Positions 10,726-23,700 of a stretch of DNA of 64,000 nt are shown here, piece by piece. Each line of letters starts with the position of its first letter. Positions within the stretch are counted from its first letter, which is position 1. Origin of the DNA: Echinometra lucunter (lineage: Eukaryota > Echinodermata > Echinoidea > Camarodonta > Echinometridae); NCBI GenBank assembly GCA_029962745.1, contig CM057155.1:30130692-30194691 (forward strand). The letters are read 5' to 3'. The position numbers and the translations under genes were made by a program. The notes below the pieces were generated by a model, which did no database searches, was not told the DNA's origin, and was given only the letters and a program-made list of their open reading frames with translations.

Positions 10726-12445
10726 CTACGGCGAATTATCAGCACAGGACTCAAAATCGTCTTCATTTGACTGGATATCCTCTGAACCCGTGAGTTTCAC
10801 AACACTGTTCTGTTCTAACATAGCCCTTTCACAATCTTCACAGAGATAAGTATCTCCTTGCCCATCGGTACAAAGATTATGGCCAAGGTTCTTTGGTGAT
10901 AACCCTTTTGTATCAGCCCGCTTGAAACTATCTACCAACTCTGAAACGAGTCCGAGAATATGGTCATCATTCTCTTTGTCGTTAGTATCGTTCCTGTTAT
11001 TCCTCACTGTAAGGAAACTAAAATCACCACCAGGCAAAGATAGTTCGTTCCTAACCGACAGTGACTGGTCGCAGCTTTCACTTGAGGTGACAAAATATGT
11101 TGAAATGGTATTATTATCAAGTCCACCTACCGAAGGCGTTGAGTTTTGATTGCTATTTGGTTGCTCATGTATGTGCGGTCCTGTTCCGAATCGAGCCCCA
11201 GTACTTTTCCTCCGTTGTCTATTTATTTCGAGCTTTCTTCTTGACAAGTCGTTTGGGGCAATGAGAGGTGGGTTGTCAGATGGCGGTGGAGGAGGAGGGG
11301 TGTTTTGTACGGTTGGTGGTGGTGGTGGTGGAGGGGTGTTTTGCAGTTCAGGTGGGGGTGGTGGAGGCGTATTATATATGGGTGGAGGTGGTGGAGGTAT
11401 GGTTTGTGAAACTGGTGGTGGAGGTGGTGGTAAATCTGCTCCTAAGTTTAGTGGCGGAATTGGAACTGTCGGAATCGAATCGAAGCCTTGATATCCTTCT
11501 GGTTCCTGTGAGGTAGTAGCTTCTTGTTGCGCTGCCCATTCCGCAGGGGGTGGAGGTGGAGGAAACTGTGGCATAGGGGGAGCAGGTTCTGGTTCTGGTT
11601 CTGCAGTTTGGTAATTCGGGGATGTCATAAACCAAGGTTCATCGTCCGATCTTTCATCATGGTATGCTGGGGTACCAGCCATAGGTTCAGTAAGCTCTGT
11701 CTGGTTACCAAAGCGGTTTGCTCCAGGTTCTTCTTCCCTAAATTCCTCTGCAATATTCCTTCTAACCATTTCTATTTCAGCAGTCCTCTTTCCACCTTGC
11801 TCTTTCTGATTCCTAACGGAGCTTCCACGTAGCTGTTCAACTGCTCTTGCATCATTCCTCGGTGAAGGGCCTCTTGTTTCTGCCTCAGTCGTTTTCCGTT
11901 TGTCCGGTGACCTCTTTCTTGGAGACACACTCTTTTGATCAGTGGAACCCTTGGCAGGGGAGCCCTTTGCCTTCGTAACTCTATCCCTTGGTGCACTGAT
12001 GCCTCTATGGTCTTCACGGTGCCTTCTACCCTCTCGTCGTCTCTGTCTCTCGCGTTCTGGTGACGATTTTGCACTAGTCGGGGCAGACGAACCTTCTTTT
12101 CTCCTTCTCGTCCTCATGTTCAGAGACACATTCTCCTCCTCTTCTGGTAGAGAATTATCCGACTCTCCCTCCTCCTCCTCCTCCTCCTCTTCCTCCTCTT
12201 CCACTTTATCCTCTTCATCACTCTCTTCATATTTACTCTTCTGCCTCATCAATTTCTCTTCGTATCTTCTCTGCCTCATCCTCGCGTCCAGTTTGGCCTT
12301 TTCTCTCCTGGCTGAGAAGTCCCTATTGTAGGAAGCATCCACTTCAGCGAGATAAGCATAGTTCAGTCCTGGGGGTAACTCTCCCCCTGGTTCACATCCG
12401 CAACAGAAGGTTAATGAGTCGTGCAGGCGATCTAGGAAGTAAGAC
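10726..12445 (-). CDS. Receptor exon U: cytoplasmic tail with EVH1 and profilin-type motifs
   Basis: A 1,720-base terminal exon encodes about 572 residues. The order is SYFLDRLHDSLTFCCGCEPG (a possible palmitoylated Cys cluster), a basic helical stretch rich in RREK/RMRQRRYEEK, an uninterrupted Glu run, and a basic region with many SPxK/SPxR sites. Then comes QFPPPPPPAEW (FPPPPPP at 11545-11565), followed by five proline runs of six or seven residues spaced by short linkers such as QNT (about 11262-11436). An RRKLEINRQRRKS basic patch and an acidic C-terminus containing LCEDCERA follow. FPPPP is the class I ligand of Ena/VASP/Homer-type EVH1 domains, and long proline runs bind profilin and SH3/WW domains. 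No WH2 motif is evident. The acidic and proline runs are encoded by low-complexity codon repeats. Confidence 0.93.
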
Positions 12446-15400
12446 CTGAAAACAACACAAATCAAAGTGTATATGAATGGATAATCCATAAAATTAATCA
12501 TTGATATTTTCAAGATCACTGTTAAACCATTACCGTCCTAAGTAACATGTAAAAAACATTTGACTTGTGAAAAATTATGTGTTCTTTGATAGGGGTAATT
12601 ATCTGAAATCTAATCGTACAATGACTAAGGTCGTTTTTACTTCATCAGGTGTACAAGAAAAATGCGAAACATGAAATGACGATATAAACCATACCTTTAA
12701 ACAAACATGAGTAAACCGAAAGTAATTAAACGGAACATATTCGACTTGGAAGCCATACATACAAATAGAGACTTCCATAAAAACACGAAAGAGAACCATA
12801 CCATCTTCGACAAGGTGCACAAAATGACATGAGCACGACTAGGAAAGCGACGACTATAAAAGACCCAACGCATGCGACGATGATGATGTCTATGGCTCGA
12901 TCAATCGCCGGTCCTCCAACTGGAAAAAGAAGTGTGAGAAATGTCGTGAAGGTCATCGAGTCAAGAAAAAAAAAATCAAATCCACAGCCCCTACCCAATA
13001 CTTTTAGAAATAATGAATCATAATTCCACCACTGGGAATCGTGGAATAGGCTTGTTTCTAAACAATCCTGCCCTTTCCCTTCCTGGCAATTCTGAATCCA
13101 TCTATGAAGTCTCTGGCTACCAATGATATTGACAATACCTTTCATCAAATTAGTGCGGAAACTTGACTGAGTGGTCTCCTTCAAAATATTTTCATATATC
13201 TTTCCAGAATAGTAAGATATTTCATACCCTAGCCATGGACAATTTAGAAACTAAGAGAAAATGGATCATTCACCACTCTTCTGGGAAGCGTTTCAGGAAG
13301 TGTCTTTTTAATGATTTTTACTGACAACTGTTATAATCTACTGAAATCCTTGCATCTAATTGGCAAAGAGCAAATCTGTCAGTAAAAATCACCGACAAGA
13401 CATTGCATGAAACGCTCCCCAGGTTTCTTTCCAAGTGTATGACTTTCAATGCGTTAACAAAGTGTTTTCCTACCATAAGTGTCGTTCACAGTGACGGAAA
13501 ACGCATGCGTGACGACACTCAAGCCTCGAAAGTGCACCTGACATGCGTAGAAGCCCTCTGTGGCTTTAGATATGGAGCTTAGTAAGAGAGAAGCACTGTA
13601 TGGATGATCAGGATCCTTCGAATAAAAAAAAGGCGTTCACAACATCAATTTATACCTTTAAATATGGATTATCTCCACCTTTTCACAACCCTTACTCCAA
13701 ATTATTTAACTCCCATGAGATAACTTAATTCTGCGATCCAGTTTTAGAAAAACTTGCAACATCCTTCATTACATTATAACAATAAGAGGATCAAAATCTC
13801 CCTGGTTGAGCTGAGAATCATTATCATGGTTATATAATAGTTTTATTTAAACAAATATTTTTAAAGTGTGGGGTTCAAAAGTTAGAAAAGACTAGATTGC
13901 GGGGACTAGTTGTGATGATAATCTTGTTTTTCTCGAATTTCATCCAGCAGATGCGTTCCCCCACCCTCGGCCATTATTCAAGTACCCCTTCACTTGCTGA
14001 ACCCCCATCATGCCACTGAATGCTGGCTATTGGTACTGTTTTACAAGAAACAGCCGCCATGATCCTAAGAACAAGTTCGCCTAACATTTCCTTAGGACAG
14101 GTTTAGTGAAACGATGCCCCGACTTACACTTGGTACAATCTTTCGATGAGGGGTGAACTCGAGTAGCCTGTCACCGTTGAATAACCATGTCGCATGCGTC
14201 CAGCGGTATGCCTCTTCAACTTGATCCAATAGATGACCAAACTGACATCGTAAAAGAAGCGATGCTTCGACCGGTGCATGGATATCACGAAAATGCGCTG
14301 TCCAGAGAAGAAATGCCATGTTTGTTTGTATCAAGAGAGAAAAGAAGGAAAAACATACATGTATATAGATGGACTGAAACGCAAATTCAAAATTGAAGGG
14401 GGAAAAAAATTATCCTGCCGATTTTTTTTTTTTTTTCAGGCCGATCGAAGATGAACACTTTTAAATAATTCTGATTATTTGAGATGAGGGATTTGAAACG
14501 AAAATTTGATCCTGGAGAAATCGTGAGAGAGAGGGCCAAGTGCATTTCTTTACAGGAAAGAGAAATTTGATAATGGAAAGGGTGTATTGTAAGTAATCGT
14601 TGATCATACCTGCCACAGTAGATGATGCTGAGTTGACCAACACGTCACTGGAGAGGGCGGCCTCGTACATCTCGAAGTCTACCCAATTGACCGTCACCTC
14701 CAGGATCTCGCCCCGGAAACCTCGCCAGGCTCCCGTGTCCACCTCCACCTGGAGCTTATCTAGCCGACTGACTCCACCTACGTACAGAGCGGAGCCTGGT
14801 CGAAAAGGGACGTGGCCGATGGAGGTCAGTTGGGTCGCGGGACCTTTGGCGATGCGCAGTTCCGCGCTGAAGTCCGTAACTTTCACGTCAATAAGAGACC
14901 ATTTCCCATACTGGTTAAATGATATATAAAAAGGGCAGTTTGCAGAGATCTAAACGAAATGATTTTATCTGCTGCAAGAAAAGAACACGGTACTTTCAAA
15001 TTTACGAGATTTGATGTCCGGTAATTCATGATATCAGCTATCTAGGCTATATGATACAGAATGCAAAGAATCAGATATGTCAAGATAAATTTCTATAATT
15101 ATAAAGGCGCGTGTTAGTGTTGTCAAACATTCAGTCTCAGAAACAGCTATGTCGGCGTACTCTTAATAATTTGTTTGATAATATGGCAGATATCTTGCCA
15201 TTGTCTCAACAGCCACTCACCTCGACTGGGTCACCGAGTCGCTGAATGACCTCCTGGTCGCGCCCAAGACTCAGTGTGATCACAAGGTTGTCTTCTTCGA
15301 GACCGAGGGCGAAGAAAGACCCTTGAAACGTCCCTTTGACATACAGGAGCACGCCCTCTCCATCAGCAGGACGTATGATCATGCTGATCAGTAATGGGCT

Positions 15401-18400
15401 TGTAGTATCGCTGGCGTTGAGTGACGGTGGGATGGGGAGGAGTGCGTATTCCTCACCAGTGAAAGTTGGGACGTCGGAATCAATGTCTTAGATAAGAAAA
15501 ACAGGAGAGAGAAAGAGAGAGCATGGCCATGATATTTAATCAGGTTATGAGCAGAGTGATGACATAATCGTTTTAATAGCATTTAGTGAATGATGAACTG
15601 ATATTTAAACATGCTACTCCATGCATTGAAAAAAACTTGATTTAAGAGAGGAAAAAAACATACATTTTCTACTTTCTACAATGTCGTCTAATACGGGATT
15701 TATTTGTATTTTTGTTTTCTTCTTTCTTTTTCATTTATTTTCTTTTTTTCCTGTGTATCTTTGTTTCTATTTTGATGCCAATGTGCTATCAATGTTTGAT
15801 ATTATCTGGATCAGAGTTGTTATCACTTTATTTCATCTTGTATACTTCTTTAAACTGCATCGATTGAAAAGTCGGCAATTAGACTCATACCTGCCGCTTC
15901 TTCTTCCTCTACATTTAGACTGACGTATGGTAGTCCGCCACCTTCCCATTCTTCAGTCTCATGTAAGCTGTATTCCCGATAGTTCACTCGCAGCTTCGCG
16001 ATTTTTCCAGTGAAACCTTGAAATGAAAAAAGGCTTTGTTTCACAATAATGATTTAAACAAACATTGAAATAGGCGTTCACAAGAAATTTTTTATTGCCA
16101 AACGCATTTCGATTGAAATCACAGTTTCCATATAATGTTTTATAATGTTTGAATTTGTAGTCGAATCTTCAGAAGTATCTAGATCTCTAATGTCACATAA
16201 GATTTGAAATCATGCATTTAGGCTAATCGGGAGAACGTTTCGGATGCATCCATAAACTTCAGACAAAAAAATACAACTATTTTTCATAAAAATGCTTATT
16301 CTTGATTTTTCTTTTTTTTTTTCAGTTTCGTAAAATACTTTGCGTAATCAAACGAAACAAATGTCATCAGAAGGAACGAAAATGCTCCTTACCACCCACT
16401 GTGTCGAAGTGCCCCGGGAAAAGATTCGGCAATGCCCCGCCCACATACATGGGCAGGTCCCAATCTAAGTCGTCTGGGATTGGTTCATTCACCTCATACA
16501 TTGTGACGTCACCATCATTAACGCGAATCCACACCTCCTGGCCGTCGAAACCGAATTCTAATGTATTCCATTTATCAAGCTTTGAAATGTGTATAATAAG
16601 AGAGAACAAAATGAGTAGATAAACGCAACAATTTGAACACATAAACGACCTTATCAACGACATTATAAACATGATAAATGACTATTCGTGAACAGCGTAC
16701 TGAAACAGAAAGTTGAAACAATGAAAGTATTTTAGCAAAGTACAACAAAATTACTGTCGGTCTTGACAAAACTAAGCCTGAGAACTGCAGAAAAGGAATG
16801 TTTTGGCAAGTAATATTACTTGAAAAAATAACTGCTAAACGTCATTATCATTGTTGAGTTTCAATTTAGATTTTTATTTTATTTGTTGGAAATGGAAATA
16901 AATGAAATAAAATGAAATGAAAATTTCTAGAGGCTTTTCAGAGGCTTTTTAGAGGCTTTTCCTATGTAAGAAGGAACTTACTTTGACACTATCACCTTCG
17001 AATTCGAGAACGATCTCAGGTCCAATCTCGGCATAGAGCTGTACATGTCCATCAACAAGGCGTACCATCATGACAAACCGTGTCCATTCCTCTTCGCGAC
17101 GGAGAACGAGCAGGCCATGGGGATCGATGGGGAGAAAAGATAGGAAGATGAGTAGATGACGGGCAGGGTGAGCTGAACGGCGGTAGATCAAGAACGATGA
17201 GCCATCAAAGCGGAGAAGGATTGTGCCTCGTTCTGTGAACACCATATGAAAACGATAATGGTTTATAAAAATCATCCTCTCTTGAAAAGAAGGCGTTACT
17301 TCATGCATAAGATCCACATTGTTTGTTTTTGTTTGGTTGGGGTTTTTTTTTTTGGGGGGGGGGCTATCAACCTTTCTCTTGAATAGAGGAACGATATTGG
17401 AAACATCGTGATTATAGCACGATTTTGCCGTGGACGGGCTTATGGGTTTATGACTTACTGATATATAGGCCTAAGCTTCTCAGTTTCTAAACTTTGTGTG
17501 TCAGTAAGGCGAACCGCCACTAAATTTCGAAAATCTGTTACTTTGCAATATTATTAGATGCTATCAAATCAGGTAAATATAAAGCATCCAAACAGACAAC
17601 TTCACTGATGACTCGACCAGGAAAGGGAGCGGCAAGTGACGGTAGGGATATATCGGGTTAGCCCCCTACCTCCAACCCCTCGCCCTAGAGACTTACATGT
17701 CTATACAAGGCAAGTTTAGTTGCGGGCAATTCTTATCAACGTCAACCCTCCATATGATCGGACACAGATCTACGAGAGAACACAAGTACATAAGGGGAAA
17801 TCTCTTTTAAGAGATAGAGTTTTTCTCTTTGATATAACCATTTCTGATAAGCAGCAATTAGGAAAGACTGTGAAGATGTAAAGATAATTTGCAGTGTTTA
17901 CTTGCACATGGTCTTTGGAAACAATGTATCGTCTCCGTGCCGTATCCACCGCAGACGTCTCCCTTCCCAACCGGAGCGGGATCGGTACAACTGCGATCTC
18001 TCCTTATTACACCTTCACCGCATGTTGACGAACATGTAGTCCATGCACCCCAATTGGCCCAAGAACCATCAACTTTTGATAGGTATAAAAGGAAGATTTG
18101 GGTTAATTTAACATTTTGTTCATGTATGGCTAATTATATCGAATGTGTCGTAAGATCGATTTTAGTTAGGGCATTTGGGGGTTTCTAGGACATCTATTTT
18201 TTTTCCACCTTGTATTCTTATCCGTAACCTTGATCTGTTGACATATATTAGCAACTGTCTTTGCCAGCAACAGACACAACATGTGAACAGCAAAAGTTGT
18301 TTTCTTGAAACTACCTTTGAGACAACAATTATCTTTTTTCATATATGTCAAAGAATTCCCTTTGAGTTGCAGATGCTTTATTTCATGAGCATTTTTTTTC

Positions 18401-20567
18401 CGGATTGCTTAATATGATTATTTTTATTTTTGGCTGAAATCTTGAAGACTAAGGCGAACCGTAAAACATCTATATGCATATTCTTTTGCAGATGATAAAA
18501 ATCAACTCAAATCAAAGTAAATTCTTTAAAATAAAAACTACTAAATTACAAACAATTCAACAGTCACTTTTCAGATGAATAATTGTCTTCATTATTATCA
18601 GAAGCTAGCTAATATCTTAGGAGAATGCATTAGCAGTAGTTGTCGGTATCTTCTTTTCCTTTCATAATACAGATTTAGCAGTTCAGGTTTAAAATAATCA
18701 GTTTTATATACCCCTTTTTCATATGAGGGTACTCAGCTGTTAAGTTCTTCTCGAGATCAGGGGAGCGTTTCATGAACAGTCCTGCCTATGATTTTCACTG
18801 ACAATTATTATAAGCTACTGAAATCCTTGCATTTGATTGGCTGAGAGCAAATTTATCAGTGAAAAATCACTGACAAGACTCTTCATGAAATGCTCCCCAA
18901 TACCAAGAAGATACCATAAAATGGTACCTCCTTGTCTTTACATACCATACCTGGGCATATGTGCGTATTACAGACAGAAAACTGCTGGAATTCTCCAGCG
19001 CATTTATTGGTCATCCTGACCCGGACCATGCGGCGTATTGCTGGCCTGCGGACTAGGCACCATCGTTGTCGAGATTTGGTCCCACCTTCGCAGGACTCCG
19101 AACACTCGCCCCAAGCTCCCCAAGAACCCCACTGAGGCGTCAACGCTGAAATAAGAAATAAAAGAATCTTTGATGACTGATGTTCTTCGAGACTGCTTCA
19201 GGACCGGACAAGCTTTTGCACTTCTTATTGTGATAAAGATCTTGGCCGCCCCTTGAATACTAGCTTTTGCCATTTATGAGGGAAACAAGGGGTGTACTTG
19301 GCCTGAAAAGCGTTAAGAGGATTTGATGTGATTGGCTCTCCCTGTTTATATCAACCGTCTCTATGACGATAAATCGATAGACCCTAGACATGAAAAAATA
19401 TTGTGCAGCCCCTTGGGAAAATTGCCAAAGTCCCCCCTCCCCCCCCCCCCCCCTCCCCCTCCCCCTCCCTGGCAAGTACGCCTCTGGTTGAAGTATCATG
19501 ACTCTACAACATGAAGGAGGCTAAATGCATCCATAGCATGATGTCATTCTGGAAAATTGGTGTCTATGGACTTTAATTTCCTCTTCACAACGAATATATG
19601 CTGAACTTTTTTATACTTACTTACTTGGATTATTAGTAAACAATTATGAGTCATGACTCAGGAGGCAAAAGTCATATAACCTGCAAGGGTTGATGAATCA
19701 CATGGACATTTGAAGAAAGTAACTTACGTGGACAGCTGGCAGATTTACATTTCCTAGCTTGCTGGCCCTCACCCTCACACACCTTCCCGCCATGACGCGG
19801 CACCGGGTTCGTGCATAGCCGATATCTCATTGTCTGACCGACACCACACGTGACCGAACATGTGGTCCATGTTGACCATTCTGACCAATCGCCGTCGACT
19901 ATTGAGAAAGCAAACAATTTAGAATAATATTTTTAAGGATCAGTAACCAAAATCCAGTCCAATGAGTAGTTATTAAGAAACTCATATCAGGACAGCAGTA
20001 TACCAATTTCAATAATGAACTTTGAGTAATCCATAAAGTCCTGTTAATTTAGTAAATTTACATACATGTACTTCGCTAAACTTTCCTCTCAAAAGTTCTA
20101 TCATCAAATCCCAGGGTCGGCGCCATCTTGATCTTGATAGGGGGCAAGATGATACATATGTGAATTTATTGACTTTTGAATGAGCAAATAGGGGTATTAT
20201 ATAGTTGCAAGCCCCAGACCTCTCTTTTCTCACCCTCTTCTTTCTTCTTCCTCCTCTTTTTTTTTCCCCTTCTTTTTCTTTTTTTTTTTTTTTTAAATCA
20301 CTTGAAAAATCACAGCGGGGCATTCGCCCCCACCCCCCCCCTCTAGCGCCACCCTTCCAAATCCTAACCTTTGTTAACAAAGAGTTAAAAAATTAAAGTA
20401 CCTAGGCCTATGTATGTGATTTTCATGCATTTTGGAAAAAAACTCTCTACACCACAGTTGGCAAACTTTAAAATCTGAGGACCTCCTCCCCTTCCTTTTA
20501 TTTAGACGTTGTAGAATGGGGGAGTTTTGTAAATTCATCTGGCGCCAATCTTTATGGCACTTACTCC

Positions 20568-20620
<53 letters not shown>

Positions 20621-20666
20621 CCTCCCTCTCACTTTCTCTCTCTCTCCCTCTCACTTTCTCTCTCCT

Positions 20667-20723
<57 letters not shown>

Positions 20724-23700
20724 GTTGCTATCTATCTATGTATCTGTACAGTGTATCTTCCAACTCAGCAATGTTTTCGATTGATGAAATGTGAAACATT
20801 TGGTTTACCTTGGCATGGTAGTTTGACATTGCAGGGCCAGACGTTATAGACAGGTCCAGTGCATTCCATAGTCTGATGATCCAAACATGAGCGATGTCTT
20901 ATTTTAACACCGCCCCCACATGACGCACTGCATTTAGACCAGGTACTCCATAAACCGTACTCTGGTGACAGATTAAGGTGGAAAATTAATCATGAATTAA
21001 ATTTTGTTCACGTCAAAGCAAGCAGAAGCTGACACCAAAAAATGACTTTGAATAAAAGATAGAACTATTTGAAATCAAACATTTTTTCTAGTTCAAGTTA
21101 TAACACTTTTCAGTATTTCAACATCTAAAGATGATAGCAAGACCCCCTTAACGCATACGTTTCAGGAATCACTTGTCTCTTCTATTCCAACCGTCCTTAC
21201 AACGATAAGATCCTCAATACAGATCTTATTCTTCAGCCTATGCAGCTGATTTAAGAAACCTCGGCCTATACAATTATTTAACATTAAAGGAGTGTAATCA
21301 TTATGAGCAGGTAAGCATCTTTTTTTTTTTTCTAACACAGTTCGACATTTTATGAGAACCCAGTATATTCCACTCCTAAAAATTAAACCTGTGCACTTGA
21401 CTATATTCATGAATCTTAAAAAGCCAACAACAAAAGGATGTGACTGCGAGAACTATCACTGTGTCCAGCTCAAGAACTCTCAACTTTCGCTTTTCTTTTC
21501 ATTTTTGTAAACTAAAGAGAGATACAAATGTAAAAAATAAAATAAAAAGGATAAAAAGGATATTTTGTGAAATTGCAATAGGCTCATTCAAAACTTTGCC
21601 CAAACAATATTTATTGTATGCCATCGAAGAAAATTTGAGATATTTTTCTTCTGTATAGGCCTACAATGTGCACCCTGGATTTATTACAGTGTACACTTAC
21701 CTCGATCTTCCGGCGCATGGTCACAATCGTCCGATTCGTGCACGCACCCCTCTTTTTCGTACCCATCTCCTGGACACTCGTTCTGTCTGCCAATGGGTAA
21801 TGGGTTACTGCATGCATGCACACGGATATGATAACCAGACCCACAGACAGTACTACACATACTCCATTCACTCCATTCACTCCAACCACCGAGAACTGCA
21901 AAGAAAGATTAAATGTCCTTTTATGTGAGTCTTTACTATTAAGCTGATATGCCTTGAGTCCCAGTGTAGAGAAGAGGGCCTTGTTTCACACCACAAAGTA
22001 CGAGTAACAATTGCCACAGAGTTTTATCGAATTTGGCAGTAGCCAATCAAATTTAGTAGTAATTATTCTCCCCTGTTATTAGCAGCAAAATTTGTTTTTA
22101 AAACAAATCTTGATCGCGCAGAAGGCAGACTGTTGAAAGTATTTCATAGGTACCGTTCTGAAACCATGCCCGTATTTCTATATATTTATCATAATTATGA
22201 TGTAACAATGTCTTTAAATTGGATGGTTTAATACTTCATCCAATATTAAGGTACACAACTTGTGATAATGATAAAAAGGGACTTGGCCGCTTTTTCACTT
22301 CGTCTCTACAACTTATAGATAGTGCAAATTTCAGATTTGAGGCTTCAGACCTAAAGATTTTCCAAAAACAAAAATCAATACCCAATGAAAATCTCGAGAG
22401 GCAACTTACTTGGGCACTGCTTCGTCATACATGGCGCACGTCTCGTTAAAGCGCGCACCTCTCTTTGTTTGTCCATTACTCCTACAGTACATGTACCGCT
22501 ACCATGGCAACGTCGGGTAGATACTTTGGTGCCTTGATCACATCCCTCAGAACATGAGGTCCATGGCGTCCACGGTGTTAGGAAAGTACCGACTTCAAAA
22601 AAACATAAATGGCGTCTTATTCTCTATATTCATACCGTCATCGAAGTAAGCATTACCCCAAAAAAATGTTTTTAGGAGCAGCATCTCTGAAGATAGTTCG
22701 GATTTTGTTGCATGAATAGGTGCAATAAAATGCACAACTTTAAAAATGAAATGGAATTTGAAATACGAAGTTCTGATAAGTTGAACTTCTAAGTCTTTTT
22801 TTTTTATAATTATTCAAGATATGTTTGTTGCCATGTCTCTGCTTTCCCATCAGAAATTCAGTTGCAAGATACTCTTGGTCTTACAAGTCGTGAAAAATTA
22901 AACTTTCAAGTCTTAGCACTTGACCCTGTCTTCAGAAGTGATAGATGAAAGACAACATGGATATTACACAGATTGAAAATTTTGAATCATAATTGTCTGA
23001 CCAATCCATCAGGAATATTGATATTTGATTCACCATCACTGAAGAGTAAGATAATGGTTGTTGACAGAATTCTATCCTCGAACGGAACAATTTTTAAAAG
23101 TGCTGCTTGTTTCCTGAAACATTCAACAAGGTATTTACTTGAATTAGCGCATGTGTCTTGGAAGCAGTCCCTCTCTTCAACTGGCGCTCCAAGACACTGC
23201 TGGCCTCCATTCCTGGGATAAGGATTGTCACAATGTCGGCTACGGAAAGACTGCCCTGTCCCACACCGGGATGTACATGGGCTCCATTCACCCCATGACG
23301 ACCAACCACCAGCAACTAGAAAAACACAAAGAAAGACATACGTGTAAGCAATGACAATGGCGTAAGCAACACGGGGAGGGGGGGGGGGCACGGTGGTATG
23401 TTTCAAGTTTCAAGTTTCCTTTATTTCATTTCAACTCAACATATTACAAAAATATGAAATGATAACCATACAAATCAATACAGGGAATATGTAAGCAATA
23501 ATACTATGCAAGCAATAAGACAATACAAAGAAATAGAAAATGTTTTCGGTAGGCAAATAATAATCATACAATTATGATATATACAATGTGCTCAGATGAA
23601 TCATTGACCATGTTGAAGCAGATGCCGCTTGAAGTTATGGATAGAAATACTTTGATCTATTACTTCTTTATCCAGGAATGATTAGTGGAATAATCTCCCT

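Noticed and set aside
11150..11516. Gly-rich plus-strand frame
   Set aside because: It is the antisense of the poly-proline segment of the receptor tail.
11942..12331. Ser/Leu-rich plus-strand frame
   Set aside because: Antisense of the acidic and basic part of the receptor tail.
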